The notes beneath the pieces are model-generated. The model was not told where the DNA came from and ran no database searches. It saw only the letters and a list, made by a program, of their open reading frames with translations. This document shows positions 36,442 to 48,360 of a DNA stretch of 64,000 nt, one piece after another. Location of the stretch: positions 186,001-250,000 of the forward strand of contig JAEUBA010000035.1 in the NCBI GenBank assembly GCA_018257865.1. Reading direction: 5' to 3'. The position numbers and the translations under genes are program-made. Each line of letters begins with the position of its first letter. The first letter of the stretch is position 1. The stretch comes from Stereocaulon alpinum (lineage: Eukaryota > Ascomycota > Lecanoromycetes > Lecanorales > Stereocaulaceae).

Positions 36442-37067
36442 CTTGGGCAGGCTGTGGGTAGATAGTTGCTGGGGTGGTGTTTGCGAGAGTTGTCCTAGGC
36501 AGCGCTTTGTGGGACGAAGGAAAGCTATTCAGAGGCATAAGCTGAGGTCATTGAAGTGGAGTCAGGGGCGGGGTAACTACCTTAACAGACAATTACAAGG
36601 AGAGTCTACCAAATGAGTGACTGTGTTATCATGAAGCAAGTGGTATTGCTTCTGCCAATTGTGCCAAGGGCGTGACCTGACGCAAGCCTAAGGTGTATTC
36701 TGGCCTGAGATCCCTGTGCGGATCTTGCCGAGACTCCGCCGAGCCTGCGTTTACACCTTCCACTTTATGACATTTCGCTGTCAAAGAGGTCCTCACTATC
36801 TTGGTGAACGGGCATATACAGGGCGATGATAATGCAGACTCGAGGGATGCTTGCTCGCCGAGATATTTGTGGAGCCTTCCACATGAGCAGTAGCGTTGCA
36901 CCACTCTCCCAATGCACAAGGGACGGCATCGTTCGGCGCTGTGCATGCGGCTCGTGGTAGTTCACCAGTCCCTGTCCGTCCCTCAAGATCTATGACTCTT
37001 GACTGTACCATATGCATCTGATTTCGCATTGACACCTGCAACGTTTTCGAAGGGTTGTCCTTTCCCT
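36442..37067. other. Intergenic, VMA4 promoter side
   Basis: Upstream of VMA4 and of the SEC14-like gene (divergent arrangement). Reverse-strand open frames of 70-105 codons at 36629-37041 have no family features. Further 5' exons of the SEC14-like gene could lie here but cannot be defined. Confidence 0.35.
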
Positions 37068-38637
37068 ATGATATCTTACGATCATACCATGATAGAGCAG
37101 TCCTCTATATCAGATCAGTCTACTTTCGATGCGTTCAAAGCAAGATGTAGCGAGAATGGCCTGTTAGACAAATCCGAGGAGCTGAGGGTGGAGGACGTGA
37201 GTGATGGTATCAATGATGATTTTGTTTTGCTGCAAGCTTGCGCCTACTTGATCTAAAACCCATACATTCTGGTAATATAGCGTCTCCAGCCCTCTAAGGT
37301 CGTGGTCCTCTAGAAATCTGCCCAAAAAAAGGCCGATGCTTGGTTCTATGTTGCTTGTCTTTCATCTACGTCGTGAGATGCTGGCCTGTAGATTTGTATC
37401 GTTGGTCTTTGCAAAAGCCGTTGCTCTGAAATATGTTGCGCGCTCTCTTACCAGCTTTGGCTCTACTCATCTAGAGCCATACCTAACGCAATTTGCAGAC
37501 GCTTCCTCCGTGCCCGAAAATATGATGTTAAAGAGGCATACAACATGTTCAGCGCGGTCTGCGTTACCCGAATGAGGGATCGTCATTGTACATTCTATGA
37601 CAAATTCGACGTCAAAGCCTACGACGAGACTCGCAAGATGGTACATTTCACGTATGACACATCTTCGCCAGTCTTTAATTCATGGTCTTAGTATCCGCAC
37701 TGGGCAGGCCGTCTCGATAAACTTGGACAACCAGTCTGCTATTTTGACATTGAAGCCGTCACCTCAAAATCACTAGCTGCCCACAAACAAACATCCGCCT
37801 CTCTGAAGGTTCCAGGAATGAATATCCCAAAGTCTGTTTCGATCAATTCACTACGATCATACGCTATCTTTGACAACGCAGTCCGTTTTGTCCTGCCACT
37901 CTGTTCCGCTGTTCTAAACAGACCTAATCCGGAGAAGCCCATCACCAAAGCTGTATATGTAGTCGATATATCCTCTATAACCCTGAAACAAGTCTGGGAT
38001 ATGAGGAATTGGATCAAAAGTACGAGTGGGCTGCTCGCGGATACATATCCTGAAATAGTCGACAAGATTTTAGTAAGTGTCGCTCTCAATTTTCCAACTA
38101 TTTTAGTCCGTTAATTCATATACCATTCCAACCATCCTCAGAATTCCATATTCCTGACCAAACCCTCAGATAATAGGCGCGCCTTCCTACATGCCGACTA
38201 TCTGGGACTGGGTAAAAGGCTGGATCGACCCCGTCACAGCCTCCAAAATCCGATACCCCAAATCTGGAGAAGTACTAACCACACTCACAACCTCTATCGA
38301 CATAGCAAATGTTCCCATAAAGTACGGCGGAGAACTCGATTAGGAATGCGGCATGTTGCCCGATCTAGACCCTACCATCAAGCAGCCTTTGAATGGAATG
38401 GAGTATCCACTAGGCCCTCTCAAGTGGATTGAGGAAGAGGGAGCAGGTAGGATTGCGGTAGCTGTAGGGAGTGTAGACGGGAAGAAGAGAAATGAACAGC
38501 TAGCTACTATGAAGTCCGAGCAGCCAGGATCCTTGCATGCGGGTGGTGTAGAAGATGCCACGTTTGGAGAAGAGAAGCATAGGATGACCGATGAGATTCG
38601 AATGGTAGAAGCTAAAGAAGTGCCTGCGGTTGCTTGA
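37068..38637 (+). pseudogene. SEC14-like (CRAL-TRIO) lipid-transfer protein with in-frame TAG
   Basis: Sec14-family proteins carry phosphatidylinositol or other lipids in a CRAL-TRIO pocket. Exons by frame continuity: 37068 (start uncertain)-37231, 37499-37640, 37692-38072, 38170-38343. The joined reading has the N-terminal RFLRARKYDV motif, YPHWAGRLDKLGQPV, the PEIVDKI segment and YGGELD. Here the frame meets TAG at 38341-38343, yet stays open for a further 98 codons to 38637 and continues the conserved sequence (ECGMLPDLDP), so the stop cuts a real protein. The first intron would be GC-AG (37232-37498, 267 nt). Other introns are normal. It is either a recent pseudogene, a stop that is read through, or a sequence error. 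Confidence 0.7.
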
Positions 38638-39038
38638 GACGGTCCTTCTTTTTTTTGGAATATAAACGCTGCGTAGACGCATAGATTTATTTATCATCAT
38701 AGCTGACGAAGGAAGAACCGAATAGATGTCCGCGATATCCGCTAGATGTTGAGGTCGGATGAGAGCCTATTCAGCTCATTCTAGAGCACGTGAGAGCACA
38801 TTCGAAAGGTTTCCAGGTAAAGATATGTACATTCTCCGGGGGTAAGGTAAGGTATATACAGCTCCAAGCCCACCCGATAATCTGATAAGGTAGGGTTCTA
38901 TCTTTCTATCCGTCTCGCGCTCCGTCCATTCATGCATGTACCGCGCAAAACGCCCATCAATGAATGACCTTCATATCATGTATGCAATGCTACCTTATCC
39001 CTCATCTTAATGCCCGTCCTTGGTTGGTGTTCATACCA
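38638..39038. other. Convergent 3' flanks
   Basis: Between the SEC14-like gene (rightward) and the NIPA-like gene (leftward). Contains a T9 tract near 38650 just after the distal stop. Nothing else seen. Confidence 0.4.
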
Positions 39039-40910
39039 TCAAGCACCATTCGCAGCGCCGTTTCCATGGCCGTTATCAGGACCTTTGCCCTTCCCCTTGC
39101 CGTTCCTGCTCGAATTGCTGCCATACCACCATTCCTTCATTTTCCACCATCCGCCCGTTGCCTCCTGGCTCTCGACTGATTTTTTCCTCCTTCCTCTGTC
39201 TTGGGTTTGGGTTTCGAGAATAGGCGCTGAGCGTCTCCGTCGCTTGTCTCTGTAGCTGCGTCCAGTTCCTGAGCGGGATAGGAGTGGTGATGATTCATCA
39301 GGCGTCTCCTCTTCGTCTATAGCATTGCCTGGGACTTGACCTTGGGATCTGGGTCTGAGGTTGGGCGTGGTTTGCAAACTACTCCTTCTTCTTTGCGAGA
39401 AAGGTGAGAGCTCGGTCAGCGTATCGTCTTCCAGCTCTTCCCATATCTCTTCTGATTCTGTAATGCCTTTTCTTCGTAAGCGGGTTGCGCTTAAGAAGTC
39501 GTTATCCTGCATGGTCGGTGTGCGTGGCCCATGAGGCCAGGAGATAGGACGTGTTGGACGGTGATGGAGGACGGGTGATTCTTTGCCGCTGCCATTTGGA
39601 AGCGCGGCTTCTTCGTCGATCGGAGAGAACAAGGTGTTGGCTTCCGCTTCGGAATCGCTGTCGTCATCGACGAAACCCATGCCGGGTGTGAGTGGATTTT
39701 GGGAGACGGGTGGGCGGGTTGTTGGATCGTTATTGAGGCGCCAAGAAAGGGCGAGGACGCCGAGAAGGAGGATCACGGTGCCGAGCGCGATCTGATGCTT
39801 TGTTAGTGGGCTGTTTGTCGGTTAAGGAGATATTTCAGTCTTGATAGCATACCAGGAGAGCATGGAGCAAGGAAAGTCGTGATGATTGATCAAAGTAAAT
39901 AAGGCCATCTAAAATAGCAATGATATTATAAACGCAAAATACAAAGGGGTATAATATGCTGGTAGAACATAGCTTCAAGCCACGATGCAGGTAGTAAAGT
40001 TGAGTAAGGGCGAGAGCGAGGAGGCCGAGGAGTATCATCCATGATTGCCAGCGATTGAATTCATTATGCCTGTCGATGATCGTGCGAACGAGCAGCTCGA
40101 CCGCTGATTTCGCCACCAGAAGGGAATGTGCTGATAGTATGCCACTGACGGCTCCGTATGCCATTCCTCTGAAAAGACGCATGCGTGGACTGTTGCTTGT
40201 CCAAGGGTTCATCCATTTGAGGGTTTTTGCGCCAATGATGATAACGACCACCAGAATCGCTTGGCCTATCATCCAAAGTATAAACTGTCGTCTTCCCAGG
40301 AGTTCCAGGAGTTGATCGAGGTTGTGCGCCGGTTCTCCTATGGCTCCGAAGATGGCAATAAGCACAGCTCCTGCTGAGACTAGAAACGTTCCTCCTGCTG
40401 ACCATCGTGTGAAAGGCTCGCCGAGGATGAGGCTGGCGCAGATGGAGTTGAAGACTAGACCGGACTACAGGGGAATCAGTGGGAAGACAAGAATCTTGTG
40501 GGAGGATCAAGCGTACGGCTTGTAATGTTGATAAAACCGGAAGTGGCAGGGTCGTTATCTGGATTGTGCTTCCAACAATATTGGCGACGATGAACATGAG
40601 CATGCCCAGCTTTAGTATAGCAGTCAGCTAAGGTTTGAACCCGTCAACAGCCTGTCACAACGAACCTGCCATCTCCGTCGGCGATGTGGAGGCGTCCGAG
40701 GGTCATTCGGGTCCTTCTCATCTTCCAGAACATGGGACTTCCGTTGCAGTGTGAGACCTAGCGATTGAACGGACGTTGAAAGAAGTCCAACAAGGATGCC
40801 GACCTAAGATGTCCAGATAATTAGGATCTTGTCTCAAGCCAAACCCGTGCAACGGTCAACAAACGTACCGCAACGCTCGCTTGTGGGGAGAGCTCCCCAA
40901 GCTGTCCCAT
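39039..40910 (-). CDS. NIPA-type (DUF803) magnesium transporter-like membrane protein
   Basis: Five exons: 40910-40869, 40803-40666, 40609-40517, 40464-39853, 39791-39039, all in phase 0, giving 545 residues. The family (NIPA/SLC57, DUF803) has about nine helices and is tied to magnesium transport in animals. Seen here are an N-terminal helix with GILVGLLST, a loop with QRKSH, a helix IVANIVGSTIQI, then a run of hydrophobic segments including GEPFTRWSA, SGILSAHSLLVAKSAVELL and VFCVYNIIAILDGLIYFDQ, which are family signatures. After the last helix (LLLGVLALSW) comes a disordered tail of about 230 residues, acidic then basic, ending in a Gly/Asn/Lys-rich stretch. Substrate in fungi is not established. 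Confidence 0.88.
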
Positions 40911-41995
40911 ACTATCAATTTGGTATCATCGGCAAGGATGAGGTTGTGTTTATCGACTCATGAGTAATTAGTGAATGGAGCTGCATCTTTGCCCTCAGCG
41001 CAAGTTGTCAGGCCTGCATGCGTCGCGCTGGTCAATATTTAGCATTGGCTGACATAATAATGCGCAAGGGACCGCTGGACCACGAACATTGGCTGGCGCG
41101 ATCGGCACTAAGATCTGCCTGTCCCTTTGCCGACTTTTGGACATGCAAATTGCACTAAAGCTGTCAATAAACTTAAGTATGGGATTTGATAGAATCAATG
41201 ACCTAGATATCCGTACAGCTCATTCATAGCAAAGCAGTCGCTCCTAGGATTGAGCTGGTCTTGAACTATGATTATTCGTTCTTTGGGCACCTGACAGTGT
41301 GGGTCATTCATGCATGTCAGTCGCCATAAGGAAAGGCAAGGCAAGGGAATCGGCCCTCGCAAGCAACCATTCCTCGGCTCATCGGCCTTACCAATGACCA
41401 AAACCATACGCGATTTTTGTTGAAGATTGCACTTGTCCCGGATCCGTGGAGCGCCAATGAGGTCAATTAGACAGCAACTATTCTCTCAGCTGGTAGGCCT
41501 TTGCCTCAGGATGTGTGGCAGCAGTGCCAAAGTTGAACAGCCCTTACGCAGAGTATATCCTCAATACCTGAGCAAGAGTCATCGGCTTCCTTTCATACGT
41601 TTCATCATGTGAGCAAGTGGAAAAGCTGGTCTCTCCCATGTATTTATGCATATCATACAGATGATGAAGAGAAATCCTCCGCTGATCAATTTCCGAACCA
41701 GAGAAACCACATGATGTTCGCAATTAATTCTCAGACACGACCCCACCCCCTTTCACCTGTAGCAGCCTGTCTGCGAGTGTCGACCTTGGGCACACGTGGC
41801 TGGCTGAAAGATGCATGAGCAGTCAATTGAAAAGTAGCAACACCCGGTTACATCGACGCCAGACTCCTCCTCCGCTCATATGCCAGCGCCTGCTTTTTAG
41901 ATAGTGTTCTGATTAGTACAGGCCGTGTATCAATTATTCCTTGTTTCCTCCTTGTTACCATTTCGTCTCATTCGTTCATCGCTCTAGTTAGAATC
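40911..41995. other. NIPA-like upstream region and MCM1 3' flank
   Basis: About 1.1 kb between two leftward genes. Short open frames (60-70 codons) on both strands have no coding features. Nothing else seen. Confidence 0.4.
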
Positions 41996-42797
41996 TCATC
42001 TCAGCATATGCTCTTCAAGCTTGGGCTGGTGCTGCATCCTACCCTGTGGGGGCATCGGATACTGCCCGCCAACCCCTTGTTGTGTTTGCATGTACTGTTG
42101 GTATGCCATATGCTGCTGTTGTTCGGGTGTCATATATTGAGGTGCCATGCCTTGGCCGCGGGGCATGCTGGCTTGTGGCGCTGGGATCTGCGCATGGTTT
42201 ACGTCTTCGGGAGAGTCGACAGTTGATTCAGCATCAACACCGTTCTCGTTGCCAGGCGCAGGCTCTGGCGCATTAAGGCAAGCCTGGAGGGAACAATATT
42301 AACAAGCGCTACACGTCGATTAAAGCTTCATTAACTTACTTGGATAAGGTTCTTGCCTTCAGGCTTGGTGACAAGGGGTTGGAGCTTAGGAGTGGTGAAG
42401 GTGTAAACGAGTCCAGTTTCAGAAACAACGAGAAGGAGCACTTGGGTGCCGGTGAGGACGGATAATTCGTAGGCCTGTGCGAGAGGACCAATTAGCATCG
42501 ATGGACCCAGCACCAACCATAGTAGGCAAGCGCAATAGCTTCTTCTCATGCATGTAATCATACCTTCTTCATGATACCAGCTTTGCGCTTCGAAAAGGTG
42601 ATGTGACGGCGGGACTTGTCTTGAATGAATTTGATGTCGATCTTCCTCCTCTCACGTCCTGGCTTGTCATCATCATCGTCATCGTCGTCAGCTGCAGTCG
42701 AGACGCGAGGACGTTTAACGCCGCGAACATCGGCGCCGTTGCCGGTCGCATCGTCGTGGGCGTTGGGGGAAGCATTGGGGTCAGTGATATCGGCCAT
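41996..42797 (-). CDS. MCM1: SRF-type MADS-box transcription factor (Mcm1 orthologue)
   Basis: Combinatorial DNA-binding regulator of mating, cell cycle and development that binds CArG-like sites with partner factors. Three exons: 42797-42564, 42474-42340, 42283-41996, giving 218 residues. An acidic leader with eight Asp precedes the MADS domain (about residues 48-105: KIDIKFIQDKSRRHITFSKR, then KAGIMKKAYELSVLTGTQVL), followed by the SAM extension ending KPEGKNLIQ. The C-terminus is rich in Gln, Pro and Met. The first intron cuts the domain after IMKK, and the second right after LIQ. Family length and domain order are normal. Confidence 0.96.
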
Positions 42798-44959
42798 TTC
42801 TGAGTGATGACTCGAGGAGTTGTGGTGTGGTCGTTATTGAGCAGTGAATGTTTGGATTCGACCCGATTGGGGAAGTGGTTGATATGTTTGGATTAGGGTT
42901 ACTGCGTTGGGTTAGAGAGAGTGAGGTTCGTCAAAAGCTCCTCATCGAGAAAGGTTCCAGTTCATGTGTTGGAAGGAGAGGCGACCGAGGACGGAAGAGG
43001 AAAAGAGAAAAGGGGAAGGAACGGCTCACGCTTGGCGATGATCCTTGAACTAGCTCAAGTGACTAATCAGAACCTTGGGATCACTTTTTAGCTGGAATGC
43101 TTGATTTCAGCCGCTTGTATTTGCAGTGATGGTTCGCTGTCGAGTCAGATGCTCAGGGAGCTGGATAGAATTTCAGCGACAGATGCGCGTAAATCGAAAG
43201 GAGTAAGGGATTGGGGTGTTAGGACAGAAGTGGCAAGGCAGAAGAACGAAAGGGGGTTGGGAGTCTTGATAAAGGCAGGCCCGCCGGACATGATCGCTCA
43301 TTGAGGGGTTCGAAGTCAAAAAGAAGCGAGAAGCGAGAAGCGAGACCCCCACTTCGCTCCCGCCGATCTTCGGTAATTGTCCAATAGTCCGAATCTTCGC
43401 TAAAAATAACACCCGCAACCCACGCCAACCACAATGTACGAAAACACTGCCCGTTATAGTTTCCCTACGTTGCCTTGAATTGCGTCCGTGAAGGTGATCA
43501 TCCCTTCGAAAGGGGACAGTCCAGCTCCAGTCCGCCAGCCATGTTGTCTCAGACTACGTTCTCCTCGGAGCAAAATCACCGGTAGCTGATTGCTGAACTG
43601 ACTTGACGGGGTGTATCAGGGCAGCTTGAAGCGGCGAAGATTGGCAATGTAGTGTCTTGTGGGCAGCATCGACTTGTGCTTGTCATGAACAGTCGATAAC
43701 TATCTTGCGCATATCACATTTCTGATCAGGTTGACCGTTTATTGAAGTCCTTGAACTCGGCTTTTGACGTCTGTAAGGTAGTGTACTCTACACGCCGCAA
43801 CTGACCAAGATCTTCTCCGAATTGTGCACCACCATTATAACCTACATGCCGATGAAAGGGGAAATCTGCAACAAGGTCTCTGAACTACCTTCAGAGTACT
43901 CTAAGGCCTACACTTCAGCATCAGACTATCTGGACGCTTGTCTGATTAAACGATCGCTGCAAGACTCTCGCATGAGCAGTGCATCGAATAATGCCGTTGC
44001 CAATGATAAGCAGCATGTAGAAATCATGGTCACTGGCTGACTATGCCATCACTGAGAAGAGCCCATGAAGCAGAAAATAGAGTGAGTTATGAAATAGTAC
44101 CTCTGGTCACCGCTCTAGATCACGTGGAGGTAAGGCTCACAGCCTAGGTGCGGTCTGGAGGAATTGGAGCTAGAGGAGCAATGTCAGTCAGCTAAGACAT
44201 TCCTGCGATCGAGTCCGGGAAAAGACTGGATGGTCACTCGATGCTCGAGCAATCGGGTGGTTTGAGCGTGCCTGGGCGTGAAGTTGTACCTTGCTGGTTG
44301 GGTGGTAAATCTCGAAAGCCGAGCACATAAAGACTAACATCCACTTTCAACAACCACGTCTTCTAGTCCCTGTTCTACTAATTGTTTCTGTATTCACATA
44401 TTCACTGCCACGCTGTGCACTTAGAAGTCAAATCTGCAGATCCTGATGGGCGATAGATACCAGATCATGCCAGCACGGCTAAGTGTGCAAGCCTAAGCAC
44501 AGTGTTTGAGGCATGTTCGTACTGTTGGGAGAATATGAAGGAAGCTCTAATCCACCGTTTTAGATGTCTAAGAACTCTATAGAAAAGCTGACATTGCCAC
44601 ATGTTCTTGTTAAATCGTAATCGCTTCGCTTCGTATACTGTACTTGCACAGCATTCGGCCTCACTCGTTCATGTTTTTCTGGGTTCGGGCCCTTATACCC
44701 GAACCCCCCTAAGCGAGTCCCCAAGCAAACTTAGCGCACAATTGACGGGGAATCTTCAGGCGACTCTAAGGCTCATTCTGGGGTACCATGAACTTGCTTG
44801 TGTCTCTAACCAGCCCCTTTCTCTTTCCGCCAAGTACCACAGAGCAATAGGGACTCTTGAAGCTTAGTCAGCGATAAGTGAAGTAGCAGTCGTCAATAAC
44901 TCGGAACTGACATAATCCTCTACCGATAATACATACCTTTAGGTCTTCCTTGACGCATC
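42798..44959. other. Long intergenic region upstream of MCM1
   Basis: Should contain the MCM1 promoter (long upstream regions are usual for such regulators) and the upstream region of the F-box gene. Seen inside: three tandem copies of a 7-bp GAAGCGA unit near 43323-43345 and a perfect hairpin at 44681-44706. Open frames up to 88 codons are not supported. Confidence 0.45.
44681..44706. repeat. Perfect 9-bp inverted repeat (hairpin)
   Basis: GGGTTCGGG at 44681-44689 and its complement CCCGAACCC at 44698-44706 with an 8-nt loop. Repeats of the CGGGTTCGGG kind are common in subterminal parts of hAT transposons; here only one pair is found, with no transposase. Confidence 0.5.
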
Positions 44960-46486
44960 ATGGCTAATGAGACGCCGCCGGAGATTCTAGAATTGATCTG
45001 CCAGCATCTCGAAACACCAGACCTAAAGACAGCCCGCTTCATCTGTCAATCTTTCAGTCCTGTAGCCCAGAAGTATCTCTTCAAAGACGTCCTCGTCAAA
45101 TCTAATCTTGGAAGCTTCCGAAAGCTTAGCTATGTTTCTCGCCATCCAATACTGAAGCAATTGGTCGATCAAGTGTCTTATGATGGGGGTGTGCTTCAGC
45201 ATGGTTTGGATTACGATGAGTGGCTTGATTCGGGCATAGGCATTATTGGGCTCAACGACGCTCGCATGCCAGCGTATGCCAATGGAATCAAGCAATTCCA
45301 GGCTCAACTTTTGCCAGCAGAGTTGGAATATCATTACTCACAATACCGGTACTACCTCAAAAGCGAGCATCGCGTTTTTGACAATGGTAATCTCACTGAG
45401 TGGCTTGGATCTGCTTGCGAGTCGTTCCCGAATCTGGAGGCGCTGCAATTGCTGCCAGACATCGTAGGCTTTGGCATACCACCAGATGCAGAGTAACACC
45501 TTCCACCAAGTGTGACATTATGGCCTCTAAGCCCCCAGATGAGCTGGGACCTCCTCAGTCCCATAGGGCGAGAGACCCTATCGGAGCCAAAGACTGCGGC
45601 GTCTGCCCGGCAAAGGGACCAGATTTTCCAGGCTCTGCTCGATGTTGCTTACACTTGTAAAGTTCGACTAAGGTGTTTGAAAGGCGATAGAATACCCTGG
45701 CAGTCTCTTCGCAAATTCGAAGACGAGTCTAATACCTTTGACGGTGTGATCAGCAGACTCCGACAACTCGAACTAAACATTGCCTGTGACTTTAACAAAT
45801 GGCATCGCGGCCAAGAACGTAAGTGCACCAAGTTCTCTGGCTTGCAAGGTTTGTCATTCTCTTCAATTCTTGCCCCTTCGCCAACAATGCTAACTCCAAA
45901 TGTAGCAGATTATCATTGTGCACGTTTCATCGGCAAAGCTATGATGCTCCAGACTCTTCACCTCTCATTTCACACGCTGCGGGAAAGAACTGGGATACGC
46001 CTGTCGCAGCTTATTAAGTTCCGCGAACACTGGCCAAGTCTCAATGATCTGAAACTAGGCTTCATCAGTACGGAGCAGTCGATACTGCAGACCTTACTGA
46101 GTACACACGCGCCCACTCTTCGGTCGTTGGAACTCAGTAATATTGCACTTGACCCCATGAAAGGGGATGGTACTCCGGACCCATCATCGTGGAGATCTAT
46201 GCTTCAATTCCTTCAAACATCGTTGCAGCTCAAAGATGTGCGGTTCGATGGAAGGCTCGACGCTTGCATGGAGACTTGGGTTACCCATGACGACGAATAT
46301 TACAAAGCTAGGCATTATTTAGTCGTGCCGGATTCGGAGGTAGTCGTGAAGGATTCGGAGGAAGTCACTCTGAGAGATCGAATCGAGCACTTCGTTCTCA
46401 AAGGCGGAAGTTGTCCTCTACCATGTGTGAATAACGATAGGAACACTTTCTTTGGAGATTACTCATGGTGTTTTTATACCGAATAG
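44960..46486 (+). pseudogene. F-box-like protein gene with a single in-frame TAA
   Basis: The frame from ATG 44960 runs to TAA at 45494-45496, then continues in the same frame without another stop to 46486. Ignoring the TAA gives 508 codons. The N-terminus (TPPEILELICQHLETPDLKT) is a typical divergent fungal F-box, the part that binds Skp1 in SCF ubiquitin ligases. The rest has scattered Leu-rich segments such as FPNLEALQLLP and HAPTLRSLELSNIALDP, as in fungal F-box/LRR proteins. I looked for an intron around the TAA; the only phase-matching one would need a poor donor and would remove a Leu-rich segment, so I reject it. It is either a recent pseudogene, a 178-residue truncated protein, or a sequence error. 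Confidence 0.65.
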
Positions 46487-47530
46487 ATGCATTCCGTCCC
46501 AGATCCCTTTTAGGATGGTCTTCATTTCGAAGCAGATACTTCTTAATCATCAATTCAAAACAGACTTCCCAGGAATACCAGTGCAAAAACAACATCCACC
46601 GCACGAAACCCCTATAACTGCCAAGATCTCCACCTCCCATCTCCATGCGTATCACTCACAATCGCTTCCCAATCATCCAAGTCATCAACTCTACCTTGCA
46701 GCCCCTCCCATACACCATGGCTAACATCCCAGCACCCCCATCGCATTGGCTCAGAAGCGACCTCTCATACCCGTATCATCCGCCCACAGCACTGTCCACA
46801 GAACGCACTACGAGCTGCTGCACGCCACACACCGGCTCTAATCACCACCAGCATTCTTATGTCCGCAAGCTCACACTTCTTGACCTGCGTAAGCATTCCT
46901 CGAACGCCTCGTTCAGAGCTTGCACGGGGGGCAAATACACTCTCCCCTGGCCCCTTTCTCAAACTAAATCATCCAACACTCCACCCCTACCACCCACCCT
47001 CCCACCAACACGTGCCCAAAAACACCACAGCCCTCTATCTACTATCTCAACCATCCTCCACAGATGCCTACTCTTGCAGAAGTCGAAAGTGCGTATCAAT
47101 CGGACCATCTTCCAGAATCAAAGACATTTTTAGCCTTGGAATATCATAGGGGGGGCTGTAATATGCGAATTCCTGTGGCGGTGTTTGTTGGAGGGGAGGG
47201 GTTGGTGGTGGTGAGGGTGGTGGTGGGGGAGGCGGGGAGCAGAGAGGCAGGGAGGGGATGTTAGCTGTTAGAGGTGGGAAGTCTGGACAGTGAACAGTTC
47301 CAATTCCAGAAGAGTTTCCTGTAAGTTTGACTCGCCTCGATGCTCAAGTTCAAACGAGAGAGCCTTCCTTGACTTGTTCGCAACATAAAAAACGGCACCA
47401 GAGAACTTGAGGGCATGGTCGGTTGACGGAACAACAGGTTTCAATTCTGCAAGCTCTTTGATATCATATCATGACCTAGCCCAACCCAGCTACATCACAG
47501 CCTGCCCCTCACACATTCCCATCCCCCCCC
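46487..47530. other. Convergent 3' flanks, C-rich, no gene supported
   Basis: Between the F-box gene and the ribosomal protein gene. A 162-codon plus-strand frame (46645-47133) is Pro/Ser/His/Thr-rich with no known motif, and other frames are equally open because of low-complexity C-rich sequence; I do not call it. Confidence 0.4.
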
Positions 47531-48360
47531 TCAGCGCGTCTTAGCGCTCACCTTATTCGCCGCCCCCTTGGCACCCATCTTACTCTGAATCCGATCCGGC
47601 TTCCCCCTCGCAGCACCAGCCGCACTCTTCGCCTTCTCAGCCTTCTTCTTGCTCTCAGCTGTCGCTTTCTTCTCTTTTCCCTTCGCGATGGCTTCTTTGC
47701 GGGCTGCTTCGCGGGCTTCGGGACGTTGTGAGCGGCGGTCTTTGATTAATTCTAAGGGGGCGCCGACGATGCCACGTTGTTGTTTTACGGTGCGGCGGGT
47801 GCGCTTTTTGGCGATTTCCTATGTTGTTACGTTTGTCAGCGTGGTGGGCAAGGTGAAAGTGGACTGAGGGTTTGCAGGGAGGACGGTAGATGGAGCGCAG
47901 AGTGCAACGACCGAGGCGCTATGCTGTGGGTTTTGACAGTCTCCGAGTGTGTGGCCCACCGGGCCCCATCGTTCGTCCACTAGCATCCATGTCACCAATG
48001 CAGCAGAGCCAACCTACCTCTGAGATACCCTTCTTATGCTGCCTTCGGTACAGTGTAGTCCACGCAATACGTCTGGGATTCTTGCGCTGGAGAAAGAGGG
48101 ATTCGGTTTTGCCGTTCTGAAAGCGGAAGATCTTGCTATCGCCACGGACGTAGAGCTTGCCCTATAGCCATCCATTCTCATTAGCACATTTCTTATACCC
48201 AAAATCCCATCCGAAAGCCCTCCGCTGCGGTCGCTGGCGAAGAGGGTTCCTTGTTGGCGCTGGCTGGGGGAGGGCGATGGGGAGGAGCAAAGGGAGGATA
48301 GGGACCTACCTTTCCCGGGTAGATCTTCTCACCACTGAAGGTGTCGTCGTAGGTACGCAT
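47531..48360 (-). CDS. RPL24: 60S ribosomal protein eL24
   Basis: Large-subunit ribosomal protein at the subunit interface. Three exons: 48360-48310, 48161-48018, 47818-47531, giving 160 residues (yeast 155). Exon 1 codes the zinc-ribbon-derived start (FSGEKIYPGK), exon 2 the conserved GDSKIFRFQNGK and RKNPRRIAWT stretches, and exon 3 EIAKKRTRRTVKQQRGIVGA and the Lys/Ala-rich tail. The usual archaeal zinc-binding Cys residues are absent, as in other eukaryotes of this type. All joints are phase 0. Strong, constitutive expression is expected, and the exon codons are largely C/G-ending. Confidence 0.97.

Noticed and set aside
43323..43345. Three GAAGCGA copies as a regulatory array
   Set aside because: Only three short copies; chance or slippage is enough to explain them.
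45418..45516. Intron that would remove the TAA of the F-box gene
   Set aside because: The phase fits, but the donor (GTCGTT) is poor and the removed piece contains a Leu-rich segment typical of the protein family.
46645..47133. 162-codon plus-strand frame downstream of the F-box gene
   Set aside because: Low-complexity C-rich sequence, other frames also open, no motif, no splice support.
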